A DNA stretch of 64,000 nucleotides from Rhodococcus sp. P-2. Lineage in GTDB: Bacteria; Actinomycetota; Actinomycetes; Mycobacteriales; Mycobacteriaceae. A program made the translations under genes and the position numbers. Shown in pieces: positions 8,455-17,677 of the stretch. The stretch covers positions 806,001-870,000 of the forward strand of contig NZ_CP066779.1 of assembly GCF_016598535.1 (NCBI RefSeq). The letters run 5' to 3'. The notes beneath the pieces are model-generated. The model had not been told where the DNA came from. It saw only the letters and a list, made by a program, of their open reading frames with translations, and made no database searches. How positions within the stretch are numbered: the stretch's first letter is position 1; every line of letters starts with the position of its first letter.

Positions 8455-8967
8455 GTGACAACGGCTCCGGAACTACGCGGCCCGAGGGTGCTCCTCTCCC
8501 CCGTCTCGCCCGACCATCACGCTCGTCTGCGGGCAATTCACCTGCACCCGGACGTCGTGCAGTGGTGGCAGAATCCCGACGACGACTGGCCTGCGGCGCC
8601 GGAGGCCGGCACCACGCGCTACAGCATCTTCTACGACGACCACTTGATCGGCTTCATCCAGTGGTACGAAGCGGAAGACAACCCCGACTTCCGCCACGCT
8701 GGTCTCGACTTGTTCCTCGATCCCGACTTTCACAGCAAAGGGTTCGGCCGCGAATCGATACGGGTGCTGTGTGCCCATCTGATCGACGACCTCGCATTTC
8801 ACCGTCTTGTCATCGACCCGGAAGTCGACAACTCCGTCGCCATCGCTTGCTACCGATCAGTGGGCTTCAAGGACGTCGGGGTGATGCGCGAGTACTCGCG
8901 AGATCGCCACGGTAAGTGGAAGGACGGCCTGCTGATGGATCTGCTCGCACGGGAATTCATCCGCTGA
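8455..8967 (+). CDS. GNAT acetyltransferase, AAC(6')-like
   Basis: A 170-residue single-domain GNAT acetyltransferase using acetyl-CoA. It begins [19 protein letters not shown] and has the acceptor-side [36 protein letters not shown] with the pyrophosphate-binding region A (HSKGFGRES), then [19 protein letters not shown] (region B). This layout resembles aminoglycoside 6'-N-acetyltransferases of the AAC(6')-Ib group, but such chromosomal relatives often have other substrates, so resistance is only a guess. The GTG start follows a -10 box by six bases. It is divergent from folD. Confidence 0.85.
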   Translation: MTTAPELRGPRVLLSPVSPDHHARLRAIHLHPDVVQWWQNPDDDWPAAPEAGTTRYSIFYDDHLIGFIQWYEAEDNPDFRHAGLDLFLDPDFHSKGFGRESIRVLCAHLIDDLAFHRLVIDPEVDNSVAIACYRSVGFKDVGVMREYSRDRHGKWKDGLLMDLLAREFIR

Positions 8968-8999
8968 TCGACAGGCCCCGGCCCGAGAGGACAGACATC

Positions 9000-9275
9000 A
9001 TGTTGCTGGACAAGGAATTCACGGCCACCTTGCAGAAGAGTGACGCCAAGGGTGGGTGGACCTACGTCATCTGGCCGGAGTCCGCCGAGTTCTTCGGCAC
9101 CCGCGGCCTGGTCAAGGTTCGCGGGACGATCGACGGACATCCGTTCCAGAGTTCGTTCATGGCCTTGGGAGACGGCAACCACAAGCTGCCGGTCAAAGCC
9201 GATCTCCGCAAAGCCATCGGCAAGGAGGCGGGCGAACTGGTGACCGTGCACCTCGAGGAGCGCGTGCAGAGCTAG
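9000..9275 (+). CDS. DUF1905 domain protein
   Basis: The 91-residue protein begins [23 protein letters not shown] and continues through [47 protein letters not shown], which is the DUF1905 beta-barrel-like fold with its GxG and [12 protein letters not shown] signature. The function of this family is not known. The ATG at 9000 has a purine-rich GAGAGG upstream. The gene follows the GNAT gene by 32 bp on the same strand and could share its transcript. Confidence 0.85.
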   Translation: MLLDKEFTATLQKSDAKGGWTYVIWPESAEFFGTRGLVKVRGTIDGHPFQSSFMALGDGNHKLPVKADLRKAIGKEAGELVTVHLEERVQS

Positions 9276-9281
9276 GCGCTA

Positions 9282-9923
9282 CTACTTCATGTCGACGACA
9301 AGACCGTGCGCCGACGCATAAGCCACGGCCTGCATCAACTCGATCTGCGCGTTTCCGACAGACGCGGACGTCCACAGACTCGGGTCGATCCGCGCACCGC
9401 GCAGGTCTGCACCTTCGAGTTTGAGTCCACCCGTGCGAGCACCGGACAGATCCGCCGACGCCAGAACCGCGCCCCGCATGTCGGCCCGAACCAGGTTCGC
9501 TTCACGGAAGCGGCACGAGGTGAAGTCGATCTTCCTCAAGTCCGCCCCGCCCAGTGAGGTCAACGAGAAGTCGACTTCGTCGAGCGTCAACGGCCGGATA
9601 CGGCAACCGTCGAACGTCGAACCGAGCAGACTGCAGTTTCGGAACGTGCTGTGCCACAGGCTGGTCCGAGCAAAATTGCAGGAGCGAAATGCAGTACCCG
9701 TGTGCACGGACTCCCCCAGATCGGTGCCGGTGAAATCACAGTCCGTGAACACCACCGACTCCGTCGTGAGTCCGGTGAGGTCGGCGTCTCGGAAATTGCA
9801 GTTGGTGAAAGTGCGCTGACGCCACTTCTGCCCGGCCAGCCGCGCGTCTGAATAGTCTTCGCCGACGACGTCGTCGGATTCTTCGGGGAGCATGACGTCC
9901 ATACTGCCCCGCCGCACCGACAC
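9282..9923 (-). CDS. Pentapeptide-repeat protein
   Basis: About 213 residues (possibly fewer if translation begins at MDVMLPEES, eight codons in). From residue 40 on it is a right-handed beta-helix of A(D/N)LxX repeats such as CNFRDADLTGL, CDFTGTDLGES, CNFARTSLWHS, VDFSLTSLGGADLRKIDF, ANLVRADMRGAVLASADLSGA and ADLRGARID. It is like McbG/MfpA relatives, some of which mimic DNA and protect gyrase; that role is not shown here. It converges with the DUF1905 gene, with stop codons only a few bases apart. Confidence 0.88.
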   Translation of the reverse strand: MSVRRGSMDVMLPEESDDVVGEDYSDARLAGQKWRQRTFTNCNFRDADLTGLTTESVVFTDCDFTGTDLGESVHTGTAFRSCNFARTSLWHSTFRNCSLLGSTFDGCRIRPLTLDEVDFSLTSLGGADLRKIDFTSCRFREANLVRADMRGAVLASADLSGARTGGLKLEGADLRGARIDPSLWTSASVGNAQIELMQAVAYASAHGLVVDMK

Positions 9924-9935
9924 CGGTTCGACCGC

Positions 9936-10616
9936 CTAGGTCTCGCAGGCCACGCCGTCACCGTCACGATCGAGCTTGGACGAATAGCCGGGATCGCCGC
10001 GGTAGATCGGGGCCGCACCGGCCGCTCGCACCGCTGCGCAGTTGGCGTAATACACCCCTGCATCAGGCACCTTGGCCGGCGGAGGAACGTAGGCGGGTTC
10101 CGTTGTTTTCGGCGGCGTGTACGCCGGGGCGGGCGGAACGTACGGCGTAGTCGTGGTCTCCGGGACCTGCGGAACCAGCGGCACTATTGCGACGGTGGTT
10201 GTCGTCGGTGGCGGCACGATCGTTGTCGTCGTCGGCAAGAGGGACGAAGTCGTGGTCTTCGTCGTAGACGGGACAGTGGTTTTGGTCGTCGTCGCGGCAG
10301 CTGTCGTCGAAGAGGTCGCGGCGGGTGTCGTCGATTCTTCCGACTTGCCCGCTCCCGTTGCCGCGGCTATGGCAACGAGCCCCACGACTGCTGCGCCGGC
10401 GATCCACGGCCACTTACGCCGCGTCTTGCCTTCCTCGGCGTTTGTGTCCGGCACCGCCGATCCGGGTGCACCGAAGACCTGAGTGGGAGTGCCGAAAGCC
10501 TGAGTGGGTGCGTCGACGCCCTTGGGCCGTGTCTGCGCGGTCCACTGCTGACCGTCCCAGTAACGGTCGATCGTGGGGTCGAAGGGGTCGGGGTTCCAAC
10601 CGGCGGGAGGGTTCAT
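9936..10616 (-). CDS. Excalibur-domain protein with DUF2510 and membrane anchor
   Basis: A 226-residue protein with three parts. The N-terminus carries a DUF2510-like motif (PAGWNPDPFDPTIDRYWDGQQWTAQTRP by position, residues 4-31). A single membrane helix follows (KWPWIAGAAVVGLVAIAAA). Then comes a long Thr/Pro/Val-rich stretch, probably crossing the cell wall. The last 40 residues are an excalibur calcium-binding domain with YYANCAAVRAAG and the loop DRDGDGVACE. The arrangement predicts a cell-surface protein with its excalibur domain outside. Start ATG 10616 is chosen because the DUF2510 motif begins right there. It ends 12 bp before the pentapeptide gene start. Confidence 0.85.
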   Translation of the reverse strand: MNPPAGWNPDPFDPTIDRYWDGQQWTAQTRPKGVDAPTQAFGTPTQVFGAPGSAVPDTNAEEGKTRRKWPWIAGAAVVGLVAIAAATGAGKSEESTTPAATSSTTAAATTTKTTVPSTTKTTTSSLLPTTTTIVPPPTTTTVAIVPLVPQVPETTTTPYVPPAPAYTPPKTTEPAYVPPPAKVPDAGVYYANCAAVRAAGAAPIYRGDPGYSSKLDRDGDGVACET

Positions 10617-10739
10617 CAAAATGTCCGTTCTGCGAAGAGTGCCGGAAATAGATTCGCACGAACTGGCCGGTTTGTTACCAATTCGCCCACACTCCTCGCC
10701 TGCCCTTCTCACGAACGCGGGCACCGCTGAGCCGCCCGG

Positions 10740-10745
10740 TACAGT
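10740..10745 (+). promoter_or_regulatory. -10 element of trmL (leaderless)
   Basis: TACAGT ends seven bases before the GTG at 10753, so transcription probably begins at the start codon. No clear -35. Confidence 0.4.
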
Positions 10746-10752
10746 TCCTCGA

Positions 10753-11217
10753 GTGTTCCGAGTGATGTTCCACGAGCCCCGCATCCCACCCAACACCGGA
10801 AACGCGATCCGCATGGTCGCGGGCACCGGTTGCGAACTGCACCTGGTCGGCCCTCTCGGGTTCGACCTGTCGGAGCCGAAGCTCAAGCGCGCAGGCTTGG
10901 ATTACCACGATCTGGCTACTGTCACGGTCCACGAGAACCTGGCCGCTGCCTGGGACGCCGTCACTCCTGCTCGCGTGTTCGCCTTCACCGCGCACGCGAC
11001 CACGTCGTATGCCGATATCGCCTACCAACCCGGCGACGTCCTGCTGTTCGGGCCCGAGCCCACCGGACTGTCCGAAGAGGTATTGGCGGACGAACACATC
11101 ACCGAGCGCCTGCGTATCCCGATGCTTCCCGGACGCCGGTCCCTCAACCTGTCCAACGCTGCCGCCCTCGTGACGTACGAGGCGTGGCGTCAGCACGGGT
11201 TCAAGGGCGCCGTCTGA
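10753..11217 (+). CDS. trmL: tRNA (cytidine(34)-2'-O)-methyltransferase
   Basis: This 154-residue SPOUT-class enzyme methylates the 2'-O of the wobble base in tRNA-Leu isoacceptors. It has the three SPOUT knot motifs: EPRIPPNTGNAIRM near the start, LFGPEPTGLSEEVL around residue 100, and IPMLPGRRSLNLSNAAALVTYEAWRQ near the C-terminus. Length matches the minimal TrmL (about 155). A -10 box lies just before the GTG at 10753, which favours that start; the codons upstream are open but not family-like. It converges on the nitrate reductase gene with six bases between the stops. Confidence 0.92.
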   Translation: MFRVMFHEPRIPPNTGNAIRMVAGTGCELHLVGPLGFDLSEPKLKRAGLDYHDLATVTVHENLAAAWDAVTPARVFAFTAHATTSYADIAYQPGDVLLFGPEPTGLSEEVLADEHITERLRIPMLPGRRSLNLSNAAALVTYEAWRQHGFKGAV

Positions 11218-11223
11218 TCGACG

Positions 11224-14200
11224 TCAGTAGACGTCTCGGACGTACCGCTTCTCGGCCGAGAGAGCCTTCACGTACGCCTCCGCACTACGAGGTGCCAGTT
11301 TTCCGTGTTGAGCGACCACCCCGTTGAGGGCACTGTCGACGTCCTTGGCCATCCGGTTGGCATCGCCGCAGACGTAGAAGTGGGCGCCCTTCTGCAACCA
11401 CTCCCACAGCAGCGCACCCCGCTCACGCATCCGGTCCTGCACGTAGACCTTGTCGGCTTGATCCCGGGAAAATGCGAGGTCGAGTTCGGTGAGGAATCCG
11501 TCTTTCCGCAATTCTTCGATTTCTTCGCGGTAGTAGAAGTCGGTAGCGGCGTGCTGTTCCCCGAAGAACAGCCAGTTCGGACCCGTGTGCCCCAATGCCC
11601 GCCGCTCATGCAGGAAGGCACGGAACGGCGCGATGCCGGTCCCCGGTCCGACCATGATCATCGGGGTCTCGGGATCGGAAGGTGGCCGGAAATGGGTCGA
11701 CTTCTGCACGTAGATACCGATGTCGTCATCGCGGGCGTGGTCGGCGAGGTAAGTCGAGCACACCCCACGCCGTGGGACACCCGCAATGTTGTATCGCACC
11801 GCGGACACCGTCAACTGCACTTCGCGTGGGTTCTCCTTCGGACTGGAAGAGATCGAATACAGCCGCGGCTGAAGCGGTTTGAGTAGCGAGAGCCATTCGT
11901 CCGTCGAGGCACGAACGGGCGACTGCGCGAGAATGTCGACGGACTGTCGTCCCCACGACCAGTCTTTGAGCGTGGAGACGTTCTCCGGCTTCAACAACTC
12001 GGCCAGGTCCGAATCGCGGGTTCGTTGATGCACGAACCGAATCATGTCGCTCGAGATTCGAGTGATCTCCAAGCGCTCGGTGAGCGCGGTACGCAAAGTC
12101 ATGGAACCGTGCTGCCCCAAGTCGACGGTCTCCTCACCGTCGAGGCCGGTAAGGGTGAGCCACTCGTCGACGAACGGGGAACTGTTCCGCGGCCAGACTC
12201 CGAGAGCGTCTCCGGCTTCGTAACTGACAGTGTCGTCCGGAAGGTGAAAGCCCAACTGCCGCACATCTTTGGAAGAGCCTGGCCGGTTGAGCACGATATT
12301 GCGCGTCAAGGCTGTGGCCAACGGCGCCTTCTTGTTGTATTGCAGCGGCGCCGATATCGCCGGTGAAATCGGCATGGCCGCAACGGTTGTCCCAGAATTT
12401 TTCTTTGCAACGAGGACGTCGGTCGTCGCGCCAGCTTCCGAGCGCTGAAGTTCAGCCGTGACCGCGTCCAGCCATCCAGCAGCGATGTCCTCGAAATCGG
12501 GCTCACAGTCGGCGCGATCGACGATACGACTGGCGCCCAGTTCGGCAAGGCGGGCGTCGAGCTTTCGTCCGTGTCCACAGAAGTCGGCATAGTTCGAGTC
12601 ACCGAAAGCGATGACTGCATAACGTGTCTCGGCCATGCGGGGCACCGTGTCAGCAGACAATGCGTCCCAGAAACCGCTGCCGTTGTCCGGGGATTCGCCG
12701 TCACCGGAGGTACTGGTGATCAGCAGGACCTCTCTGGTAACTGCCAGGTCGGCGGCCTGGAACTCGGCCATCGCGTGCATCACCACGGGCAAGCCGACTC
12801 CCCCGAGACGAGCAGCGCAGGCCGCGGCAAACTCCTCCGCGTTTCCGGTCTGCGATGCCCAGAGCACCGCGATCGGCGCGCGTTCCGGCGCAATGCCCGC
12901 ACTCGATGGCAACGCAGGCCCATCCGTGTCAGGGAGTGCGGTCCGCGAGTACAGGCCGGCCAATACGCCGTCGACCCACATCCTCTTTTCGGTCTCGAAC
13001 GGCGCAGTCGACGGCAAGGTCGGCACACCGGCAGTACGATCACCGTCCGCACGCAACGCCGCGAGAAGGCCGGCCAGGTAGCTCTGTTGCAGTGCGTCGA
13101 ATACCACTGCAGGTGTTCCTGTTTGACCGATGACCCCGGCCAGGACATCGGTTCGCGACAAAACCCGATCATCCGGCGCAGGAGCCTCCCGCGGCGACTC
13201 GGCGAGCACTGTCTCGGGTGTGTTCACGGCGACCTTCGTCATAGTGACGGCACAGGCTTTGAACTCCGGTTGTTGCGAGGCAGGGTCAATCGCGTCGTTG
13301 GTGACGGCGTTGATGGACAGGTACTCACCGAAGGCGTCGTTCCAGTGAAACGGTGCGAAGCAGTTTCCCGGACGCACTCGGTCGGTGATGACGGCCGGAA
13401 GCACAGCGCGACCGCGGCGTGAGGCAACCTCGATCGAATCCTGGTCGACGACGCCGAGCCTGGCGGCGTCGTCGGGATGGATCTCGACGAAGGGACCTGG
13501 GTTGAGTTTGTTCAGCTTGGCGACCTTGCCGGTCTTGGTCATGGTGTGCCACTGGTGCGCGAGACGACCGGTGTTGAGCAGGAATGGATAGTCGTCGTCG
13601 GGCATTTCGGCGGGAAGCATGTGCGGCCTTGCGAAGAACATCGCCCGGCCAGTGGCGGTAGGGAATGCGAGCCGCGGAGTGCTGCCGTCCTCGCGGATCA
13701 GGAGCCTTTGACTGACACCGTCATTGAGGTATCGGATGGGATGACGGTCCTGATCACTGTCGGGCGGGCATGGCCACTGAATTGACGTCTTGCGGAGGCG
13801 CTCGTAGCTGACGCCGCGCAAGTCGTAGCCGGTCTTCGGATTCCAGAACTGCTTGATCTCCTCGAACACCTCTTCGGCGCAGGTATAGGTGAACGCCTCC
13901 CCATACCCCATCTCGCAGGCGATGCGGGCGATGATCTGCCAATCAGGCAGCGCCTGCCCGACCGGATCCAGCGCCTGCTGAAAGAGCGTCAGGTTGCGTT
14001 CGGAATTGATCATCACTCCGTCCGACTCTGTCCACAGTGACGCGGGCAGCAGAACATCGGCGTATTCGTTGGTCTCGGTACCCAGGAACGCATCCTGGGT
14101 GATGACGAGGTCAGCCTTCTCCAAGCCGTCGATGACGGTCTTGCGGTTGGCTACTGTTGCAACAGGATTGGTGCAGATGATCCAGCACGCCTTGATCTCC

Positions 14201-15420
14201 CCCGCCGCCATGCGGGAGAACAGGTCGATGGTTCCGCCGCCGATGTCGGTGCGCAGAGAACCCGCCGGGATCCCCCAACGCCCTTCGACGAATTCGCGAT
14301 CGGCGTCGACCGTCACGGCACGCTGGCCGGGCAAACCTGGCCCCATGTAGCCCAATTCACGCCCGCCCATCGCGTTCGGCTGCCCGGTCAGCGAGAACGG
14401 ACCGCTGCCGGTCTTGCAGATTGCTCCAGTCGCAAGGTGAAGGTTGCAGATGGCATTGGTGTTCCACGTGCCGTGGGTGCTCTGGTTCAACCCCATGGTC
14501 CAACAGCTCATCCAGTTGGCAGCCTCACCGATCCACTGCGCTGCAGTGCGGATGTCGGCTTCGGGGATACCCGTGATCTCACTGACCTTCTCCGGGGTGT
14601 ACTCCGCGAGGAAACCGGGCATCACCTCCCAGCCTTCGGTGAAGTCGGCGATGAAGTCCGGATCGGTGTGGCCGTTCACGACGAGCAGGTGGAGTAGCCC
14701 GTTGAGTAGCGCAAGATCTGTGCCGGGAGCAATCTGCAGGAACAAGTTCGCCTTGTCCGCGGTGGCGCTGCGTCGAGGATCGACGACGATCAACTTCGCG
14801 CCTGCCTTGATCCGCTCCTGCATCCGCAAAAAGAGGATCGGATGGCAGTCCGCCATGTTCGCGCCGGTCACGAAGAACACGTCGGCGTGTTCGAAGTCCT
14901 GATAGGAACCGGGCGGTCCGTCGGCCCCGAGAGATTGCTTGTAGCCGGTGCCTGCACTCGCCATGCACAACCGGGAATTCGATTCGATCTGATTGGTTCC
15001 GATAAAGCCCTTGGCCAGTTTGTTCGACAAGTACTGGGCTTCGAGAGACATCTGCCCGGACACGTACAACGCAAACGCGTCGGGGCCGTGCTCGTCGATG
15101 ATCCCACGCAGGCGATGGGCGGTTTCGGTGATGACGGCGTCCATGTCCGCGGCTTCGATCGCATCACCTCGGTGTGGACGGCGATATGCAGATTCCATAC
15201 GCCCCGGACCTGCGAGCATGTCTGCTGTCGTGGTCCCTTTGGTGCACAGACGCCCGAAGTTGGTGGGATGTGTCTTCAGACCGGAAGACTTCGCAGCCTT
15301 CCGACGACCCGTCTCCGGATCGGTGATGATGTCGAGGACGAGACCACAGCCGACCCCGCAGTACGCGCAGAGTGTGTCGACACTGGTGGTAGTGAGTTGA
15401 GCGCCCATCGATTCATGCAT
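11224..15420 (-). CDS. Assimilatory nitrate reductase fused to a CysJ-like diflavin reductase
   Basis: A single 1398-residue protein holds two enzymes. Residues 1-750 are a Mo-bisMGD oxidoreductase of the NasA/NarB type, with a [4Fe-4S] set C18-x2-C21-x3-C25-x33-C59, [12 protein letters not shown], and the C-terminal molybdopterin-binding region near [18 protein letters not shown]. Near 850 begins a flavodoxin domain ([27 protein letters not shown]), then a FAD domain ([13 protein letters not shown]) and an NAD(P)H domain ([23 protein letters not shown]) ending in an aromatic residue. It should pass electrons from NAD(P)H through FAD, FMN and the cluster to nitrate without a separate reductase. 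ATG 15420 or 15408 may be the start. No nitrite reductase or transporter gene is nearby. Confidence 0.93.
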   Translation of the reverse strand: MHESMGAQLTTTSVDTLCAYCGVGCGLVLDIITDPETGRRKAAKSSGLKTHPTNFGRLCTKGTTTADMLAGPGRMESAYRRPHRGDAIEAADMDAVITETAHRLRGIIDEHGPDAFALYVSGQMSLEAQYLSNKLAKGFIGTNQIESNSRLCMASAGTGYKQSLGADGPPGSYQDFEHADVFFVTGANMADCHPILFLRMQERIKAGAKLIVVDPRRSATADKANLFLQIAPGTDLALLNGLLHLLVVNGHTDPDFIADFTEGWEVMPGFLAEYTPEKVSEITGIPEADIRTAAQWIGEAANWMSCWTMGLNQSTHGTWNTNAICNLHLATGAICKTGSGPFSLTGQPNAMGGRELGYMGPGLPGQRAVTVDADREFVEGRWGIPAGSLRTDIGGGTIDLFSRMAAGEIKACWIICTNPVATVANRKTVIDGLEKADLVITQDAFLGTETNEYADVLLPASLWTESDGVMINSERNLTLFQQALDPVGQALPDWQIIARIACEMGYGEAFTYTCAEEVFEEIKQFWNPKTGYDLRGVSYERLRKTSIQWPCPPDSDQDRHPIRYLNDGVSQRLLIREDGSTPRLAFPTATGRAMFFARPHMLPAEMPDDDYPFLLNTGRLAHQWHTMTKTGKVAKLNKLNPGPFVEIHPDDAARLGVVDQDSIEVASRRGRAVLPAVITDRVRPGNCFAPFHWNDAFGEYLSINAVTNDAIDPASQQPEFKACAVTMTKVAVNTPETVLAESPREAPAPDDRVLSRTDVLAGVIGQTGTPAVVFDALQQSYLAGLLAALRADGDRTAGVPTLPSTAPFETEKRMWVDGVLAGLYSRTALPDTDGPALPSSAGIAPERAPIAVLWASQTGNAEEFAAACAARLGGVGLPVVMHAMAEFQAADLAVTREVLLITSTSGDGESPDNGSGFWDALSADTVPRMAETRYAVIAFGDSNYADFCGHGRKLDARLAELGASRIVDRADCEPDFEDIAAGWLDAVTAELQRSEAGATTDVLVAKKNSGTTVAAMPISPAISAPLQYNKKAPLATALTRNIVLNRPGSSKDVRQLGFHLPDDTVSYEAGDALGVWPRNSSPFVDEWLTLTGLDGEETVDLGQHGSMTLRTALTERLEITRISSDMIRFVHQRTRDSDLAELLKPENVSTLKDWSWGRQSVDILAQSPVRASTDEWLSLLKPLQPRLYSISSSPKENPREVQLTVSAVRYNIAGVPRRGVCSTYLADHARDDDIGIYVQKSTHFRPPSDPETPMIMVGPGTGIAPFRAFLHERRALGHTGPNWLFFGEQHAATDFYYREEIEELRKDGFLTELDLAFSRDQADKVYVQDRMRERGALLWEWLQKGAHFYVCGDANRMAKDVDSALNGVVAQHGKLAPRSAEAYVKALSAEKRYVRDVY

Positions 15421-15488
15421 CCCTTCGACCGAGGATCAAGGTCGATTTCCATCTTCGGATGCAGTTGTTTCGGGAGTTCATGCCCGAT

Positions 15489-15504
15489 GTTGCGTAACAA
15501 TCAC
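15489..15504 (-). promoter_or_regulatory. Possible GlnR half-site upstream of the nitrate reductase
   Basis: On the reverse strand GTGAT-n6-GCAAC lies about 70 bp before the start. It differs by one base from the actinobacterial GlnR box GTNAC-n6-GNAAC. Nitrate assimilation genes are usual GlnR targets, but only one poor copy is seen. Confidence 0.25.
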
Positions 15505-15588
15505 TCTTTCCTCACCGTCCCCTTCTGACCGATGTGCGGTCCCGGAACCAGCAGTCGTCGACGGGCGGCGACACGCGAATGCCCAGTT

Positions 15589-16422
15589 CTAACCCCTGCC
15601 GCCGAATCGAGCGATGTAGTGCCAGACCTTCTTGACGCCCTGCGCATCGAAGGACGCACCCCGGGCGAACCCCAGGACGGCAGGCGTCAGTCGCCCGTCG
15701 ATTGCGATCTCTCGCGCGAGGTCGACGACGGCCGCTCCCCGATATTCGGGATGTTCGGCGACTTCCTCGACGTCGACCGCGTAACCGTCGTGCCACAGCA
15801 CCGGGCATGGGAGCGAGTGGGCGATCTCTTCGATGCGTGAGCCCCGGTAGCTCGGGTCCAGGACGAGTGCCTCGACGTCGGTTCCGATGTCGACGGCGCC
15901 GTGGACGTGCGCCTCGATGTAGTGGTCGAGCGGATCGTCGAACTCGGCGGCTCCTGCGGCGTCGACCAGGCTCATCGCGTCCGCCGTTCCGAAGAGATCA
16001 GGCTCGAAGACACTGTCGGGAAAGCAGAAAGTGGTGCGGTCGAGTGTGTGCTCGGCAAGCCGGAAGTAGGACGAGCCGAACCGAGGAGATGCCCCGTACG
16101 GATCGGCGGAAAAGTTCAACGATCCGTACTTCGGCCGTTCCGACGGCTCTCTCTCGTCGTAAGCCCCGCCGAATATCCGACTCTCCCAACGCCAACGATC
16201 GCCTCCGTGATGCGCCGTCAGTCCGCCGTTGCTGGTTCGAGTCTCGAACTGTGTCACGTAGGTGCCTCGACGTGCGATCGAGGCCAGTGTCAGACCACGT
16301 TCAGACGGGAGGTCCGGATGAAAGTGCAACGTCACCCGGTGATTTCGATCCAACGGGGCGCCCTTCGAGAGGCCGCTCACGTGCGCAATCGCGGCAGACG
16401 AGGGAGTGGAATCAACAGGCAT
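15589..16422 (-). CDS. DUF3626 protein
   Basis: A 277-residue protein with DUF3626 family signatures: VTLHFHPDLPSERGLTLASIARRGTYVTQFETRTSNGGLT in the first third (positions about 30-69), then RWRWESRIFGGAYD, YGSLNFSADPYGASPRFGSSYFRL, and a later EAHVHG. The family has many conserved His and Asp residues, which hints at metal binding or an enzyme, but no function is proven. ATG 16422 avoids overlap with the upstream monooxygenase gene (stop at 16430) and leaves a seven-base gap. It is therefore probably the second gene of that operon. Confidence 0.78.
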   Translation of the reverse strand: MPVDSTPSSAAIAHVSGLSKGAPLDRNHRVTLHFHPDLPSERGLTLASIARRGTYVTQFETRTSNGGLTAHHGGDRWRWESRIFGGAYDEREPSERPKYGSLNFSADPYGASPRFGSSYFRLAEHTLDRTTFCFPDSVFEPDLFGTADAMSLVDAAGAAEFDDPLDHYIEAHVHGAVDIGTDVEALVLDPSYRGSRIEEIAHSLPCPVLWHDGYAVDVEEVAEHPEYRGAAVVDLAREIAIDGRLTPAVLGFARGASFDAQGVKKVWHYIARFGGRG

Positions 16423-16429
16423 TCGCCCA

Positions 16430-17593
16430 TTATCCGGATACGGAAGCAGCACCGGTGAAGAAGTCGACCAGTGAATACGGTGCGCCTTCACCGAGGCAGA
16501 GATCAAGGATCACGTGCGAGTCCGCGGCCTCGGATGCACTGCGTACAAACATCGCTTCCTCGTAGCCGCTCAGTGCCGCTTCGATGTCGTCGGGGTGCGC
16601 GGCGATCGCCCTTCCCAGTTCGGCGCCGTCGAACATGGCCAAGTTCGCGCCCTCACCGGATGGAGCCATCAGGTGTGCCGCATCACCGAGGAGCGTGACC
16701 CCGGGCACACGATCCCATCGATGCTCGTCGGGAAGGGCATGGATCGCCCGCGGAATCGGAGCGGTTTCGCCGTCTGTGATCAGTGCAGTGAGTTCCGGTG
16801 CCCAACCGTCGAACTCGGCCGCGACCCGCGCTGTCGCAGCGGCAGCGTCGGTGAAATCGATACCGGCAAACCACTCCGCCGTACGGTTCAGCTGGACGTA
16901 GGTGTGCACGATGTCCCCCGCCTCTCGATGCGCGGCGATCGCTTGTCCTGGTGCGGGCGCGTACATCGCCCCGTCACCGACTGCCTCGGCTGCAGCCGAA
17001 TGCTTCTCGTCGACGTCGTACAGATACGTCTCGACGAACGTGGTGCCGACGTATTCGGGCTTCGCATCGGAGAGCAAGGGGCGGATCTTCGACCAGGCAC
17101 CGTCTGCACCGACGAGGAGGTCGGTAGTCACCGTCGAACCGTCGGCAAAGGTCAGTTCGTGTCGGCCGTCGGCGCGCTCGTCGGCGGTGTTCGGTGAGCC
17201 GAGCGAGCGGACACTGTCGACCTTGCGTCCCCATTCGATCGTGCCGTCCGGAAGGGAATCGATCAGGATCCGACGGAGGTCTCCGCGCAGCACCTCAGGA
17301 CGTGCTCCCGTGCCGTCGTCGGGTTCGTCGAGGAGCACGGTGGCGTGTTGATCGAGTACGCGCGACGCGGCGCCGCCCGCGTGGATGATCGCGCGGAACT
17401 CGTCGATGAGGCCGGCAGCCTGGAGCGCCCCCTGGCCATTGTGTTCGTGGATGTCGAGTTGGCCGCCCTGCGTGCGAGCTTCTGCCGACGGTTCCGCCTC
17501 GTAGATCTTCGACGGAATTCCGTGAACGTGGAGGACGCGCGCGAGGGTCAGACCGCCGAGGCCCGCCCCGATGATCGTTATCGAGTTGCTCAT
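16430..17593 (-). CDS. FAD-dependent monooxygenase, TetX-like
   Basis: A 387-residue class A flavoprotein monooxygenase. It has the dinucleotide-binding IGAGLGGLTLARVLHVHG (8-25), the acidic end of the Rossmann strand YEAEPS, LLVGADGAWSKIRP (the DG motif), and the second FAD motif LLGDAAHLMAPSGEGANLAM. These point to NAD(P)H-driven hydroxylation of an aromatic or polycyclic compound. TetX-like members can inactivate tetracyclines, but most relatives have other or unknown substrates. The ATG at 17593 has AAGGAAA upstream. It is divergent from a TetR gene, with two identical palindromes between them, so it is probably induced by its own substrate. Confidence 0.88.
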   Translation of the reverse strand: MSNSITIIGAGLGGLTLARVLHVHGIPSKIYEAEPSAEARTQGGQLDIHEHNGQGALQAAGLIDEFRAIIHAGGAASRVLDQHATVLLDEPDDGTGARPEVLRGDLRRILIDSLPDGTIEWGRKVDSVRSLGSPNTADERADGRHELTFADGSTVTTDLLVGADGAWSKIRPLLSDAKPEYVGTTFVETYLYDVDEKHSAAAEAVGDGAMYAPAPGQAIAAHREAGDIVHTYVQLNRTAEWFAGIDFTDAAAATARVAAEFDGWAPELTALITDGETAPIPRAIHALPDEHRWDRVPGVTLLGDAAHLMAPSGEGANLAMFDGAELGRAIAAHPDDIEAALSGYEEAMFVRSASEAADSHVILDLCLGEGAPYSLVDFFTGAASVSG

Positions 17594-17617
17594 GTTTGTT
17601 TCCTTTCAGCCTTCGGC

Positions 17618-17632
17618 TGGAACGACGTTCCA
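17618..17632. promoter_or_regulatory. TetR operator, copy 1
   Basis: TGGAACGACGTTCCA is a perfect 7-1-7 palindrome between the divergent monooxygenase and TetR genes, 25 bp upstream of the monooxygenase start codon. The second copy lies 25 bp away, centre to centre. Confidence 0.75.
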
Positions 17633-17642
17633 ATGACCATCT

Positions 17643-17657
17643 TGGAACGGCGTTCCA
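17643..17657. promoter_or_regulatory. TetR operator, copy 2
   Basis: TGGAACGGCGTTCCA repeats the same 15-bp palindrome except for the central base, just before the TetR start. Two copies suggest cooperative binding and control of both genes. Confidence 0.75.
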
Positions 17658-17677
17658 GATATGTCAAGATGGTTCGC

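Noticed and set aside
8455..8967. Aminoglycoside resistance gene
   Set aside because: The GNAT resembles AAC(6') in layout, but chromosomal relatives commonly have other functions; no resistance claim is made.
10117..10482. Forward frame with many valines
   Set aside because: It is the antisense of the Thr/Val/Pro-rich linker of the excalibur-domain gene.
16430..17593. Tetracycline-inactivating TetX
   Set aside because: The flavoprotein family match is real, but substrate residues cannot be judged from the sequence alone.
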